Below are positions 18,805-28,514 of a stretch of DNA of 64,000 nt, piece after piece. Under the pieces are notes generated by a model. That model was not told where the DNA came from and made no database searches. It saw only the letters and a program-made list of their open reading frames with translations. The stretch is taken from contig JADJTX010000012.1 of assembly GCA_016710985.1 (NCBI GenBank), positions 93,970 to 157,969 on the forward strand. The letters are read 5' to 3'. Every line of letters starts with the position of its first letter. The first letter of the stretch is position 1. The translations under genes and the position numbers were made by a program. Source of the DNA: Ignavibacteria bacterium (GTDB lineage Bacteria; Bacteroidota; Ignavibacteria; Tepidaquicellales; Tepidaquicellaceae).

Positions 18805-19791
18805 ATGAATTTGGATAAAAATAGAATAAGCGGCAGCGTAATATTAGTCACCGGAGGTGCCGGATTTATAGGCTCATATTTAGCCGAAGAATTGTTGAAA
18901 CATTCACCAGCAAAGATAGTAATTATTGACAATCTAATCAGAGGCAGTCTTGAAAATATGAAAGGCTTCATTCAAAATCCCCTGGTTGAATTCATTGAAG
19001 GTGATATTAACGATGAGATATTGCTTGAGAAATGCATTTCAGGAAGTGATTATATTTTTCACATGGCGGCTTTAAGGATAAACGCCTGCGCCGCGAATCC
19101 TTCAGAAGGATTTGATGTAATGGTAAAGTCTACTTTTAAAATTGCTGAGCTGTCAAGGAAATACAAAATAAAAAAACTTATCTACAGCTCCAGTGCATCA
19201 GTTTACGGATATGCACAGAATTTCCCGACTCCCGAATCAGATAATCCTTATGACAATCAGACATTTTACGGAGCGGCGAAATTGTTTGGCGAACAGCTTT
19301 TCAGAAGTTATAAGCACATGTTCGGACTGGATTACATAGCATTGCGGTATTTCAATGTTTACGGACCAAGAATGGATACAGACGGCAAATATACTGAAGT
19401 AATGATAAAGTGGCTGGACAGTATCAGGGATGATATCCCGCCGTTGGTGTATGGAGACGGAAGCACTACAATGGATTTTGTCTATGTAAAAGACGTAGCA
19501 GCCGCAAATGTTGCAGCATTGATCTCAGATGTTTCAGATGAATCATTTAACATCGGAAACAGCATTGAAACAAGTTTGAAAGATTTACTTGATTTAGTAC
19601 TGAAAATAAATCACAGCAGTCTTAAACCGGTTTTCATTGAAAGCAATACAGTAAATCCCGTCAGCAGAAGGCTTTCAGATAACAGTAAAGCGAAAAAGCT
19701 ACTGGGATTTTCTCCAAAAGTTAATTTAGAAGAAGGAATAAAAAAATTAAGCGAGTGGTATTTTAAAAAAACAAAAACATTAAGTCAATGA
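18805..19791 (+). CDS. NAD-dependent nucleotide-sugar epimerase/dehydratase (extended SDR)
   Basis: A 328-residue extended short-chain dehydrogenase. VTGGAGFIGSYLAEEL near residues 13-28 is the NAD-binding GxxGxxG, SSSASVYG near 131-138 gives the catalytic Ser region, and YGAAK near 154-158 is the YxxxK active site. RYFNVYGPRM follows, as in GalE-like UDP-hexose epimerases and dehydratases. It overlaps the following aminotransferase by 4 bases, so its product may feed amination. Whether it is a 4-epimerase or a 4,6-dehydratase cannot be settled by eye. Confidence 0.85.
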   Translation: MNLDKNRISGSVILVTGGAGFIGSYLAEELLKHSPAKIVIIDNLIRGSLENMKGFIQNPLVEFIEGDINDEILLEKCISGSDYIFHMAALRINACAANPSEGFDVMVKSTFKIAELSRKYKIKKLIYSSSASVYGYAQNFPTPESDNPYDNQTFYGAAKLFGEQLFRSYKHMFGLDYIALRYFNVYGPRMDTDGKYTEVMIKWLDSIRDDIPPLVYGDGSTTMDFVYVKDVAAANVAALISDVSDESFNIGNSIETSLKDLLDLVLKINHSSLKPVFIESNTVNPVSRRLSDNSKAKKLLGFSPKVNLEEGIKKLSEWYFKKTKTLSQ

Positions 19792-20915
19792 TCCCGATTG
19801 CAAAGCCATATCTAACAAAGGACGAAGCACAGAGCGCATATGACACTATATTAACAGGCTGGGTAACGCAAGGACCCAGAGTAGAAGAATTTGAAAAAAA
19901 ATTCTGTGAGTATACAGGTGCTGAATATGCAGTAGCGGTTTCAAACTGTACAACTGCATTGCATCTTGCAACGATCGTATCTGAGATCAGAGAAGGGGAT
20001 GAAGTCATCTGTCCTTCCATGAGCTATGTAGCATCATCCAACTGCATAAAGTATACCGGCGCGAAGCCTGTGTTTGCGGAGGTCGAAAGTGAAACATACA
20101 ATATTGATCTTTCTCACGCGGAGAAACTGATTACTGATAAAACAAAAGCAATTTTAATAGTTCATCAGATCGGAATGCCTGCAGACATAGATGCCTTCAG
20201 GACATTGTGTAAAAAACATAATTTAAAATTGATTGAGGATGCAGCCTGTGCAACCGGTTCAGCCTATAAAGGAAAGAAGATAGGTTCACATTCTGAATTA
20301 GTCTGTTTTTCATTTCATCCGAGAAAGGTCATAACAACAGGAGAAGGAGGAATGATAACAACATCAAATGAAGCTCATTACAAAAGATTAAAATTATTAA
20401 GGCAGCACGGCATGTCAGTAAGCGACAGAGTAAGGCATCAGTCCGATAAAATAATATTTGAAGATCATACAGAGATCGGTTATAATTACCGTATGACGGA
20501 TTTTCAGGCAGCAATAGGGATCAGGCAGCTGGAAAAACTTGACTGGATTATCGGAGAGAGGAGGAAGATCGCTGTGAAATACATTGAAGAACTAAAAAGC
20601 ATAGACTGCATAAGACTTCCGGAAGAAAGGGAGGGCTATTTTTCCAATTACCAGTCATTCAGTATATATCTGAAAGATAATTCTCCAATAAGCAGGAATG
20701 AGCTGATGCAAAAATTGCTAGACGATGGAATCGCTTCACGAAGAGGAATCATGACAAGCCACAGGGAGACTGCTTATAAAAATGAGTTTAAAGAAATTAA
20801 GCTGCCGGTTTCCGAGGATGCAAGTGACCGGAGCATAATGATACCGTTATACATACCGATGACCGGCGAAGAAATATCCCGTGTAATTACTGCCATAAAA
20901 AAATATCTGAACTGA
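19788..20915 (+). CDS. DegT/DnrJ/EryC1/StrS family aminotransferase
   Basis: Intact 375-residue PLP sugar aminotransferase. SNCTTALHLA near residues 53-62 binds the PLP phosphate, IEDAACATGSAYKG near 149-162 holds the cofactor Asp, and FHPRKVITTGEGG near 176-188 has Lys180 as the Schiff-base residue. GYNYRMTDFQAAIG is also a family signature. It starts inside the stop of the preceding SDR gene. Most likely it makes an amino or 4-amino-6-deoxy sugar nucleotide for the glycan. One of four DegT-type enzymes in the window. Confidence 0.9.
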   Translation: MIPIAKPYLTKDEAQSAYDTILTGWVTQGPRVEEFEKKFCEYTGAEYAVAVSNCTTALHLATIVSEIREGDEVICPSMSYVASSNCIKYTGAKPVFAEVESETYNIDLSHAEKLITDKTKAILIVHQIGMPADIDAFRTLCKKHNLKLIEDAACATGSAYKGKKIGSHSELVCFSFHPRKVITTGEGGMITTSNEAHYKRLKLLRQHGMSVSDRVRHQSDKIIFEDHTEIGYNYRMTDFQAAIGIRQLEKLDWIIGERRKIAVKYIEELKSIDCIRLPEEREGYFSNYQSFSIYLKDNSPISRNELMQKLLDDGIASRRGIMTSHRETAYKNEFKEIKLPVSEDASDRSIMIPLYIPMTGEEISRVITAIKKYLN

Positions 20916-20925
20916 GCATTACATT

Positions 20926-21489
20926 TTGGAAAAGAAAAAAATCAGCTTAAAAAAGAAAGTACAGTCAAAATATAAATACACAAATTTATTCAAATTCAAT
21001 ATACCTTACCCTGAGAATAAATTTGTTATGTATACGCGGGGAAGGACAGGCAGTACAGTACTGACGGATCTTATAAATTGTCATCCGGACATATACTGCG
21101 ACGTTGAGATATTCAATTTTTTGTATTCAAATAATAAAGTCAAGTATCCGCTTTTATACATAAACAGCTGCAGCAAAAGGGCTGCCCTTTACAGGAAGAA
21201 GGTATATGGATTTAAAGTAAAGATCGGGCAGCTGATGAATGAACATAAATATGCAGATTATGATAAGCTGTTAACAAAGCTGCATCAGGAAGGATGGAAA
21301 TATATTTATTTAAAGAGAGTTAATTTTCTCAGACATCAGCTGTCAAACATAGTAGCAGCAAATACTAACGTATATCATTTAAAAAACGGAGAGCAGAAAC
21401 ACAAGGAAAAGATCTTGGTCAAATGCGAACAACTTTTAAGAGGAATAGAGTACGGTGAAAAGTCGAGAAAAAAGAGGAAGAAAATCTAA
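20926..21489 (+). CDS. Sulfotransferase-like protein, N-terminal part
   Basis: PAPS-dependent sulfotransferase-type protein. MYTRGRTGSTVLTDLI near residues 35-50 matches the phosphosulfate-binding loop (RxGST), followed by NCHPDIYCDVEIFN. YLKRVNFLRHQLSN near 126-139 resembles the 3'-phosphate-binding motif with its conserved Arg and Ser. The frame ends at 21489 in a lysine-rich A run, but another frame continues. Sulfation of the glycan would add charge. A TTG start is used; the gene is 10 bases downstream of the aminotransferase. Confidence 0.72.
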   Translation: MEKKKISLKKKVQSKYKYTNLFKFNIPYPENKFVMYTRGRTGSTVLTDLINCHPDIYCDVEIFNFLYSNNKVKYPLLYINSCSKRAALYRKKVYGFKVKIGQLMNEHKYADYDKLLTKLHQEGWKYIYLKRVNFLRHQLSNIVAANTNVYHLKNGEQKHKEKILVKCEQLLRGIEYGEKSRKKRKKI

Positions 21490-21714
21490 AACATATACCT
21501 CACCTTACGCTGATTTATGAAAATGACATAGAAGATAATTCGAGGCATCAGGAAACTGCTGACAAAGTTTTTTCATTTCTCGGGGTGAAACCCGTCATTG
21601 TGAAGACTGATTTTAAAAGGATCATTGCGGACAGGCTTGGAGGATACAATTCTGAATTACGATGAAGTGCATAATTTTTTTAAAGATACTGAATACATGA
21701 AGTACTTAAAATAA
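21490..21714 (+). pseudogene. C-terminal remainder of the sulfotransferase-like gene
   Basis: No start of its own. From about 21472 another frame reads EEENLKHIPHLTLIYENDIE and then QETADKVFSFLGVKP to a stop near 21665. Just before that, near 21640, a third frame takes over and reads DTILNYDEVHNFFKDTEYMK before a stop at 21712-21714. LGVKP plus NYDEV...L..T is the usual end of Stf0/NodH-type sulfotransferases. So the gene is about 263 residues with two apparent one-base errors, one in an A-rich run near 21472 and one at a GG near 21640. Confidence 0.6.
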
Positions 21715-21723
21715 TGAGATCAG

Positions 21724-22491
21724 ATGAAAATATTTGATGCGTATGCAAAATATTATGATCTGCTTTATCAGGATAAAGATTACCGTGAGGAATCTGAATA
21801 CATAATAAAACTGATCGAAAGAGCAGGTACAGACCGGAAAAAAATATTAGATCTTGGATGCGGAACCGGAAAGCATAATATTTATTTTGCCCGGAGAGGT
21901 TATGAAGTAACCGGAATAGAGATTTCCGAAAAGATGCTGGGGATTGCAAGTAAGAATTTAGATGCTGAAACCGGTTTAAGTTCAAAATTAAAATTCATAA
22001 GAGGAGACATCCGGGATGTAAGGCTCCCGGAAAAATTTGATATAATTACTTCATTGTTTCATGTAATTAATTATCAGATTTTGAACGAAGATTTAAGGTC
22101 ATTATTAAAAACTGTAAAAGCTCATTTGAAAGAGAACGGGAAATTCATATTTGATTTTTGGTACGGACCGGGAGTATTAAATGAGAGACCTGAATGCAGA
22201 ATCAAGAAAATGCAAAATAAGGATTATTTAGTAGAAAGACATGCAGCGCCTGTGTTGCATATAAATGAAAATACAGCAGACATCAATTACAGAATTATAA
22301 TCAAAGAATTAAACAGCGGTGAGATACAGGAAGAGCATGAAACCCACAGAATGAGGTATTTATTCTTACCGGAATTAAATTTATTGTTTGATGAAGTCGA
22401 AATGAAAATAGAACACAGTGAAGAGTGGATGAGCGGAAATGTTTTATCTGACAGGAGCTGGTATGCACTTGTAATAGCCGGCAACAAATAA
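21724..22491 (+). CDS. Class I SAM-dependent methyltransferase
   Basis: A 255-residue Rossmann-fold methyltransferase. ILDLGCGTGKHNIYFARRG near residues 39-57 is motif I for S-adenosylmethionine, EVTGIEIS follows with the acidic residue binding ribose, and FDIITSLFHVINY near 102-114 is motif IV. Context suggests O- or N-methylation of a sugar of the polysaccharide, possibly a chain-end cap, but no substrate motif is visible. Intact, 9 bases after the sulfotransferase stop. Confidence 0.85.
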   Translation: MKIFDAYAKYYDLLYQDKDYREESEYIIKLIERAGTDRKKILDLGCGTGKHNIYFARRGYEVTGIEISEKMLGIASKNLDAETGLSSKLKFIRGDIRDVRLPEKFDIITSLFHVINYQILNEDLRSLLKTVKAHLKENGKFIFDFWYGPGVLNERPECRIKKMQNKDYLVERHAAPVLHINENTADINYRIIIKELNSGEIQEEHETHRMRYLFLPELNLLFDEVEMKIEHSEEWMSGNVLSDRSWYALVIAGNK

Positions 22492-22510
22492 ACAACAACA
22501 ATAAAAGATA

Positions 22511-23710
22511 TTGAAGTCAATAGCAGTCATAACTCCGAAAATAGATACCTTCAGTAACCCTACTTTAATTCTGATTTTTGAAAAGCTGATTGAGGAAAAT
22601 TACAAAATATTATTTTTTGCATTTGACCAGCTTTTTATACCGAGAGAGATCAGGGATAATATAGAGCTACACAGTCTTCCTTTTAATTTCATATCTTTCT
22701 TTAAGCGACCTAAAATCAGCAGAAGACCTTATGATATTCTGAAGATGATGAAGCAGTATTATGAACTGTATAAATTGCTGAAGGTGAAAAATAAAGTTAA
22801 TGCAATTATTTGCATTGATCCGATGGGACTGGTATTTGCCGGGCGGATCAACAGACTTATCAATTTGAAAATAATCTATGCTTCTTTTGAAATATTTTTC
22901 AGAGATGAAATATCTTTTGAGAACAAGAAAAAGATACAGATGCTCGAAAATAAATATTCAAAAAATGTAGATCTGGTTGTCGTACAGGATAAGAAAAGAG
23001 AATCTTTATTAAAGTCAGTTAACAATTTCGGAAAGAAAACTAAATTCTTAAACATTCCTGTTTCACCTAAAAGTATGGAAGTAATTCAGAATGACTACGA
23101 CATATATGAAGATCTTAACATACCCAGGGAAAAGATAATAGTGGTCTATTCCGGTACATTACAAAACTGGTGCGGTATAAATGAAATACTCAGTTTATTT
23201 CCCGATAAATGGAATTCTGATTTTTGGTTTGTCATACATTCCCATTACATTTTAGAAGAAGAAAATGAGCTAAAAAAAAGAATTAATGAGCTGATCAAAA
23301 ATAAAATGAACATAACTTTTCACAATAAACCGTTTTACTATTACAAGGAATACGCAAGGTTTCTCTCAAAATGTGATATTGGAATTGCAGTATACTTCCC
23401 TAACAAAGTGGACTTTTTTGCCGGGAAAAACATAATAGAAATAGGATTATCCTCAGGAAAATTTTCAGCATATATGATGCTGGGAATTCCTACCATCACA
23501 ACATCCAACAGCATTTATAATGAACTCAATGCAAAATACAATTACGGATGTACCATTAACGTAGCGGAAGATATTCCGGAAGCCCTTGTAAAAATTAAAA
23601 CTAACTACGATGAAAAAGTAAAAGGTTGCAAGGAGATATTTTCGCAGGTATTAGATCCGGTCTCCGGCATTGATAATTTGATTGACAATATAAATGAATA
23701 CTATGAATAA
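22511..23710 (+). CDS. Glycosyltransferase, GT4-like
   Basis: A 399-residue GT-B fold glycosyltransferase. It opens with KSIAVITPKIDTFSNPTL; a linker with IVVYSGTLQNWCGINEIL near residues 214-231 begins the C-terminal donor-binding domain; SAYMMLGIPTITTSNSIYNEL near 318 corresponds to the Glu-containing donor region of GT4 but lacks a clear ExxxxxxxE pair, so it is a divergent member. It starts with TTG. It lies in a run of intact transferase genes between 22.5 and 28.5 kb. Donor and acceptor unknown. Confidence 0.75.
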   Translation: MKSIAVITPKIDTFSNPTLILIFEKLIEENYKILFFAFDQLFIPREIRDNIELHSLPFNFISFFKRPKISRRPYDILKMMKQYYELYKLLKVKNKVNAIICIDPMGLVFAGRINRLINLKIIYASFEIFFRDEISFENKKKIQMLENKYSKNVDLVVVQDKKRESLLKSVNNFGKKTKFLNIPVSPKSMEVIQNDYDIYEDLNIPREKIIVVYSGTLQNWCGINEILSLFPDKWNSDFWFVIHSHYILEEENELKKRINELIKNKMNITFHNKPFYYYKEYARFLSKCDIGIAVYFPNKVDFFAGKNIIEIGLSSGKFSAYMMLGIPTITTSNSIYNELNAKYNYGCTINVAEDIPEALVKIKTNYDEKVKGCKEIFSQVLDPVSGIDNLIDNINEYYE

Positions 23711-23722
23711 GTTAAGAAAGAT

Positions 23723-24853
23723 TTGAAGGAAGTATCAGCAGGAAATAAATTACTGAGGGCTCTTCCTAAACCTCCTTCAGGGAGTACAGGATGGCCGTGG
23801 GATGAAGAAGCCGGTCCTGAGATCTATAAAGGAAAGGATTACTTTCCGAAGATATCGATAATTACTCCGAGTTACAACCAGGGAAAATACATTGAACAAA
23901 CAATCAGGTCCGTTTTGCTTCAGAATTATCCAAATATGGAATACATTATTATTGATGGTGGAAGCAGCGATAATTCCCCGGAAATAATTAAAAAGTACAG
24001 CCGGTGGATAAAATATTTTGTCAGCGAAAAAGATAAGGGACAGTCAGATGCAATCAACAAGGGATTATTAAAATGCGAAGGTGAAATATTTAACTGGATC
24101 AACAGTGATGATTATTATAATAAGGACTGTTTCAAAACAATTGCGGAAAACTTCAGTAGTAAAGATACAGATATAGCGGCAGGTAAAAACAGAATGTTCT
24201 TCATCAATGAGAATAAAGTAAAGACGGTTGGTGTAAATCTGATGAACACTCTTGAAGAAACAATAGCATTATCTGCAGTCAGTCAGCCCGCAACATTTTA
24301 CAGATTAAATGTTTTTAAAAACCTTGGAGGACTTGATGAAAGACTAGAATTTGTAATGGATCAGGATCTATGGATAAAGTATCTGTTTAAATATGGTCAG
24401 GATAAAATTAAAATATTAAATAAGGAGCTGACGAATTTCAGAGTTCACACTGAATCTAAAACATCGCAGAATGATTTCATAGAAGAGTATTACAGTATTT
24501 TTTATTCAATTTCACAAAAGACCGGAATGACCGGACACTCTGCGGTATTAAAAAAAATATATGGAGAAGGAATTCAGAGGGATTTTGATTTCAGCTTTGA
24601 TTTTACAAAAGAAAAGATCAGGCTTGCAAAAAAAGTAATAAACAGCCTTGTTTATTTTAATGCCAGGAAAGCCTATACCGGCAAAGACATGGAATTACTG
24701 AAAGATTGCTTATCGGTACTGGATAAGAAATATCTAAATGAAGAGCAGAAAAGTTACACATTGAATCTGAAAATAAAATTAAAGCTGATCAAATATAAAT
24801 TAAAACCTGTTTTGAATTTAATTAACAGCAGAAACAAGAAAGCGGACTTTTAA
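23723..24853 (+). CDS. Glycosyltransferase family 2
   Basis: A 376-residue GT2 enzyme. ISIITPSYNQGKYIEQTIRS near residues 49-68 is the opening strand and helix, IIDGGSSDNSPEII near 77-90 the nucleotide loop, INSDD near 127-131 the DxD-type metal motif, and MDQDLWIKYLF near 211 the catalytic-base region. An N-terminal extension of about 45 residues contains PPSGSTGWPW, also seen in related capsule GT2 enzymes. No membrane helix. Intact and closely packed with its neighbours. Confidence 0.87.
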   Translation: MKEVSAGNKLLRALPKPPSGSTGWPWDEEAGPEIYKGKDYFPKISIITPSYNQGKYIEQTIRSVLLQNYPNMEYIIIDGGSSDNSPEIIKKYSRWIKYFVSEKDKGQSDAINKGLLKCEGEIFNWINSDDYYNKDCFKTIAENFSSKDTDIAAGKNRMFFINENKVKTVGVNLMNTLEETIALSAVSQPATFYRLNVFKNLGGLDERLEFVMDQDLWIKYLFKYGQDKIKILNKELTNFRVHTESKTSQNDFIEEYYSIFYSISQKTGMTGHSAVLKKIYGEGIQRDFDFSFDFTKEKIRLAKKVINSLVYFNARKAYTGKDMELLKDCLSVLDKKYLNEEQKSYTLNLKIKLKLIKYKLKPVLNLINSRNKKADF

Positions 24854-24887
24854 TTCAAAATGAATTTCATTATTACATTAAAGAGCA

Positions 24888-26015
24888 TTGAATAAGATAG
24901 CTTTTATCTCAACGAACAAATCATCCTGGGGAGGAAGTGAATATTTATGGTATTATACATTTTTAAGATTTTCCAAAGCAGGCAAAGAAGTCGTCGCCAG
25001 CGTTCCACGCTGGAAAAATCTGCCCGATGAGATCAGAAGTATCATATCAAACGGAATGAATGTAAAATTCAATACTGATACTTCAGGGTTAAAAAAAGCA
25101 GCAAACAGGTTTTTGCCAAAGTCGCTTCAGCTTGATTATAAAGAAGACGGATATAAATTTTTATTTGAGTTCAAACCGGATCTTGTGGTGATAAATCAGG
25201 GAGGAAATACCGGCGGTATAGAGCTGATGGAGTTTTGCATAAAGAATAAATTCCGGTTCGTAACAATAGCACAGGCGGCGAATGAAGCCAAATGGCCGTC
25301 GGATGAACTTAACAAAAGACTGTCAGCTGCATTGCCCGGATCAGTTAGAAATTATTATGTAAGTAAAGCAAATCTCAATCTTACACAGATTCAGATCGGA
25401 CAGGACATTCCGAACTCTAAAGTAATATTCAATCCTTTCAATGTTCAGTTTGAGAATGATATTGAATATCCGGAAGTAAAAGATAATTATGTTCTGGCAA
25501 ATGTAGCGCGGCATGAATTTTTTGCAAAAGGACAGGATATACTTTTTGAGGTTCTGAGTGATAAGAAATGGAAGGAAAGAAATTTATCCGTAGACCTATA
25601 CGGGAAGGGTGAAAACACATATTCGCTTAATAAGCTGAAGAATTATTTCGATCTTAAAAATGTGAACATAGCGGGTCATGTTGATCCGCAAGTGATCTGG
25701 AAAAATAGTCACGCATTGATACTGACGTCACGATACGAAGGACTTCCGCTTGCGCTTGTAGAGGCGATGCTATGCGGAAGATTTGGAATTGTTACAGAGG
25801 TCAGCGGCAATCCTGAAATTGTTACAGATGGTGTAAACGGTTTTTTAGCAAAAGCGCCTAAAGCTGAGTTTGCAGACGAAGCGCTGGAAAGAGCCTGGAG
25901 CAGAAAAGAGGAATGGAAATCAATCGGGCAAAAAGCCAGAGAGTATGCACGTATGAAAATCCCGAAAGATCCTGTTGAGTATTTTTATGAAGAGTTGATT
26001 AACCTGAATTTATAG
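24888..26015 (+). CDS. Glycosyltransferase family 4
   Basis: A 375-residue GT-B retaining transferase. The C-terminal domain shows NVNIAGHVDPQVIWKNSHAL near 256-275 and TSRYEGLPLALVEAMLCG near 279-296, with the two Glu of the ExxxxxxxE donor motif of GT4. VTDGVNGFLAKAP follows. The N-terminus SSWGGSEYLWYYTF contains the glycine-rich loop for the acceptor side. TTG start. Substrate unknown. Confidence 0.87.
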   Translation: MNKIAFISTNKSSWGGSEYLWYYTFLRFSKAGKEVVASVPRWKNLPDEIRSIISNGMNVKFNTDTSGLKKAANRFLPKSLQLDYKEDGYKFLFEFKPDLVVINQGGNTGGIELMEFCIKNKFRFVTIAQAANEAKWPSDELNKRLSAALPGSVRNYYVSKANLNLTQIQIGQDIPNSKVIFNPFNVQFENDIEYPEVKDNYVLANVARHEFFAKGQDILFEVLSDKKWKERNLSVDLYGKGENTYSLNKLKNYFDLKNVNIAGHVDPQVIWKNSHALILTSRYEGLPLALVEAMLCGRFGIVTEVSGNPEIVTDGVNGFLAKAPKAEFADEALERAWSRKEEWKSIGQKAREYARMKIPKDPVEYFYEELINLNL

Positions 26016-26091
26016 CAGGGTCAGCGCTCTTTTACAAAGTCATGCATAAGAATTATCAATTTATAAAACCAATAAAATAAAGTTATACGAG

Positions 26092-27330
26092 TTGAAACCG
26101 GTGAGTGAAAAATTAAAGGTTTGCATAGTTGTTGCTATCTTACCGCCTGCTTACGGCGGTGCTGAAGTCGCTGCTTTTAAGTATGCGAACAGATTAAATG
26201 ATAATCCTGATTCAGAGGTGATTGTCATAGGATGGGACAGGACAGGCGCATACGGTGAGAGTAACATTAAATATGATTTTGTTTATTCAGTTACTTTCCC
26301 GGAAAACCCGAAAGATGCGAAAGGAATTCTGGTATATTTCCAGCAGTACTATCACATGTGGAGCTGCTTCAGGGTACTGGTAAAACCAATGTGGAAACTC
26401 AGAAAAAAATATGATTACATTCATAATTTTAATTCCGGTTTTGCATTTAACAGGGTATCTATTTTCATAGCAAAAATATTAGGTAAGAAAGTAATTACGG
26501 AAACTTCTCTTGTGGGAGACGATGATCCGTTATCACTCGGAAGATTTACAGGATGGAAAGATTATCTGAAACCTAAATTTATCAGATATATATTTTACAG
26601 GATGGCAGACAGGTATGTAAGCAAGTCAAATGTAATCACAGAGATATTTGAGAAGTCAAAAGTACCAATGGAGAGAGTTGCAGAGATACCTTATTCGGTT
26701 GATATTAATAAATTTAAGCCGGTTAATTATGATGAGAAAAAGGAGCTTAGGAAAAAGCTTGGATTATGGGAGGAAGGGATAATCATTTTATTTGTTGGAG
26801 GAATAAATGTCCGGAAAGGAGTGCATATTTTACTCGATGCATTTGTACAAATCGAGAAAAAATTTCCGGCACTCAGGCTATTGATAGCCGGACCTACATA
26901 TAAGTATGATAAAAAATACATTGAAGATCTCAAAGTTAAAATTAAGACCAATGATTTGTCCGGAAAAGTCATGCTTAAGGAAGAGAACGTAACAAACGTG
27001 GATGAGTACATGAAGAGTTCGGATATTTTTATTCTTCCATCGAGTAAGGAAGGTTTTCCCATTTCAATTCTTGAAGCAATGTCCTGCGGACTTGTAGTGA
27101 TTGGTTCTGACATTCCCGAAATAGCAAAAGCGCAAATAAAAAACGGGAAAGACGGTTTTGTATTTGAGAAAGGTGATGCTGGAAAACTTTCATCAGTCAT
27201 TGAAAGTGTAATTGAAGATAAAAGCGGAATTCAGAAAATAACTGAAGAAGCGCGTGTAAAAGCTGTTAAAAACTGGTCAACTGAAATTGTTGACAATTCT
27301 TACAAAGAACTTTATAAATCAATTACATGA
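26092..27330 (+). CDS. Glycosyltransferase family 4
   Basis: A 412-residue GT4. PPAYGGAEVAAFKYANRL near residues 17-34 is the N-terminal glycine loop, LFVGGINVRKGVHILLDAF near 234-252 begins the donor domain, and LPSSKEGFPISILEAMSCG near 312-330 holds the ExxxxxxxE donor motif. Gap of 76 bases from the preceding gene with no convincing promoter. TTG start. Likely adds one sugar to a lipid-linked intermediate in the cytoplasm. Confidence 0.87.
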   Translation: MKPVSEKLKVCIVVAILPPAYGGAEVAAFKYANRLNDNPDSEVIVIGWDRTGAYGESNIKYDFVYSVTFPENPKDAKGILVYFQQYYHMWSCFRVLVKPMWKLRKKYDYIHNFNSGFAFNRVSIFIAKILGKKVITETSLVGDDDPLSLGRFTGWKDYLKPKFIRYIFYRMADRYVSKSNVITEIFEKSKVPMERVAEIPYSVDINKFKPVNYDEKKELRKKLGLWEEGIIILFVGGINVRKGVHILLDAFVQIEKKFPALRLLIAGPTYKYDKKYIEDLKVKIKTNDLSGKVMLKEENVTNVDEYMKSSDIFILPSSKEGFPISILEAMSCGLVVIGSDIPEIAKAQIKNGKDGFVFEKGDAGKLSSVIESVIEDKSGIQKITEEARVKAVKNWSTEIVDNSYKELYKSIT

Positions 27331-27376
27331 ATGAAAGTTTGTTAGTTTTTTTGTTATTTCATAAGATCAGTAAATA

Positions 27377-28498
27377 GTGAGCAGAAAAAAAATCAAAATA
27401 TTATATACAATACCAAACTTCAATTCAGCCGGCAGCGGAAAAGCTTTGATCAATGAAATTTCCAGACTTGATAAGAATATATTTGAGCCGAGCATATGCT
27501 GCCGTCATGAGAGAGGTGATCTTTTTAATTCAGCTAAAGCTCTTAACATTCCGATATACATTGCCGAATTCTCTGTACCTATGAAGCCCAGACTGAAAGG
27601 GATTGAAAATGTCATGAAATTATCTAGGTTCTTAAAAAAAATCAATCCGGACATAATACATTCTTATAATTATTCAGACGATTATTCAGAAGCATTAGCA
27701 GCTAAACTAAGCGGAATAAAATGGGTGTACACAAAAAAAAATATGGGATGGGGAAGCAACGCCTGGAAGATAAGATCACGACTTGCAGATGCAATCATAC
27801 CGCAGAATATTGAAATGATAAAAGTTTTCTTTAACAAAACAACTAAGCATACTCTAATTCCAATCGGAATTGATCTGACTGAATTTAAAGATTTGAGCAG
27901 AGACGAGGAATTGATTGAAAAGTATAATTTAGCAGGAGCCTATCCTATAATATTGACTATAGCTAACATATTACCTATAAAAGGCATAAATTATCTGATC
28001 AAGGGATTCAGTCTGATAAACGAGGATTTTGAAAACGCAAAGCTACTGATCGTAGGTGAAGACAAGACAGAGTATGCAGATAGTTTGAAAGAAATTGTCA
28101 GGCAAATGAATCTCGGGGATAGGATAATTTTTACTGGAAAGCAGAATAACATAAAATCATATTTCAGCGTTGCAGATATATTCATTTTACCATCAAAGAA
28201 GGAAGGTGAAGGAGGTCCGATCTCAGTGCTTGAGGCGATGGCAAGCGGTGTTTTAAGTTATGGTAGTGACGTACCAGGGATAAGAGATCAATTCACAGAA
28301 TTTCAGGATCAATTGTTTGAATCTGAAAATCCCGGTTCCATTGCAAATAAAATTCTGAAAGCTGTTGAAATGAGTGAGGAAGAAAGAATTAAAAGAATAA
28401 GCAGGCAGAAAGAATTTATTAAGAAAAAATATTCAATTGAAAATGAAATAAACCTTCTTGAGCAGTTGTATAAGAATATTTTAGACAAAAAAAAATAA
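27377..28498 (+). CDS. Glycosyltransferase family 4
   Basis: A 373-residue GT4. FNSAGSGKALINEISRLDK near residues 14-32 is the acceptor-side glycine loop, ILTIANILPIKGINYLIKGF near 193-212 opens the donor domain, and LPSKKEGEGGPISVLEAMASG near 271 contains the two Glu, with a slightly longer loop (EGEGGPIS) than usual. GTG start at 27377. Intact; its stop is 16 bases before the deacetylase-like gene. Confidence 0.86.
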   Translation: MSRKKIKILYTIPNFNSAGSGKALINEISRLDKNIFEPSICCRHERGDLFNSAKALNIPIYIAEFSVPMKPRLKGIENVMKLSRFLKKINPDIIHSYNYSDDYSEALAAKLSGIKWVYTKKNMGWGSNAWKIRSRLADAIIPQNIEMIKVFFNKTTKHTLIPIGIDLTEFKDLSRDEELIEKYNLAGAYPIILTIANILPIKGINYLIKGFSLINEDFENAKLLIVGEDKTEYADSLKEIVRQMNLGDRIIFTGKQNNIKSYFSVADIFILPSKKEGEGGPISVLEAMASGVLSYGSDVPGIRDQFTEFQDQLFESENPGSIANKILKAVEMSEEERIKRISRQKEFIKKKYSIENEINLLEQLYKNILDKKK

Positions 28499-28514
28499 AA
28501 GAAAAATTTGTTAT

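Noticed and set aside
26727..27200. 157-codon open frame on the minus strand
   Set aside because: It is the shadow of a well-supported GT4 gene; its translation has no motif, and no minus-strand gene is supported anywhere in the window.
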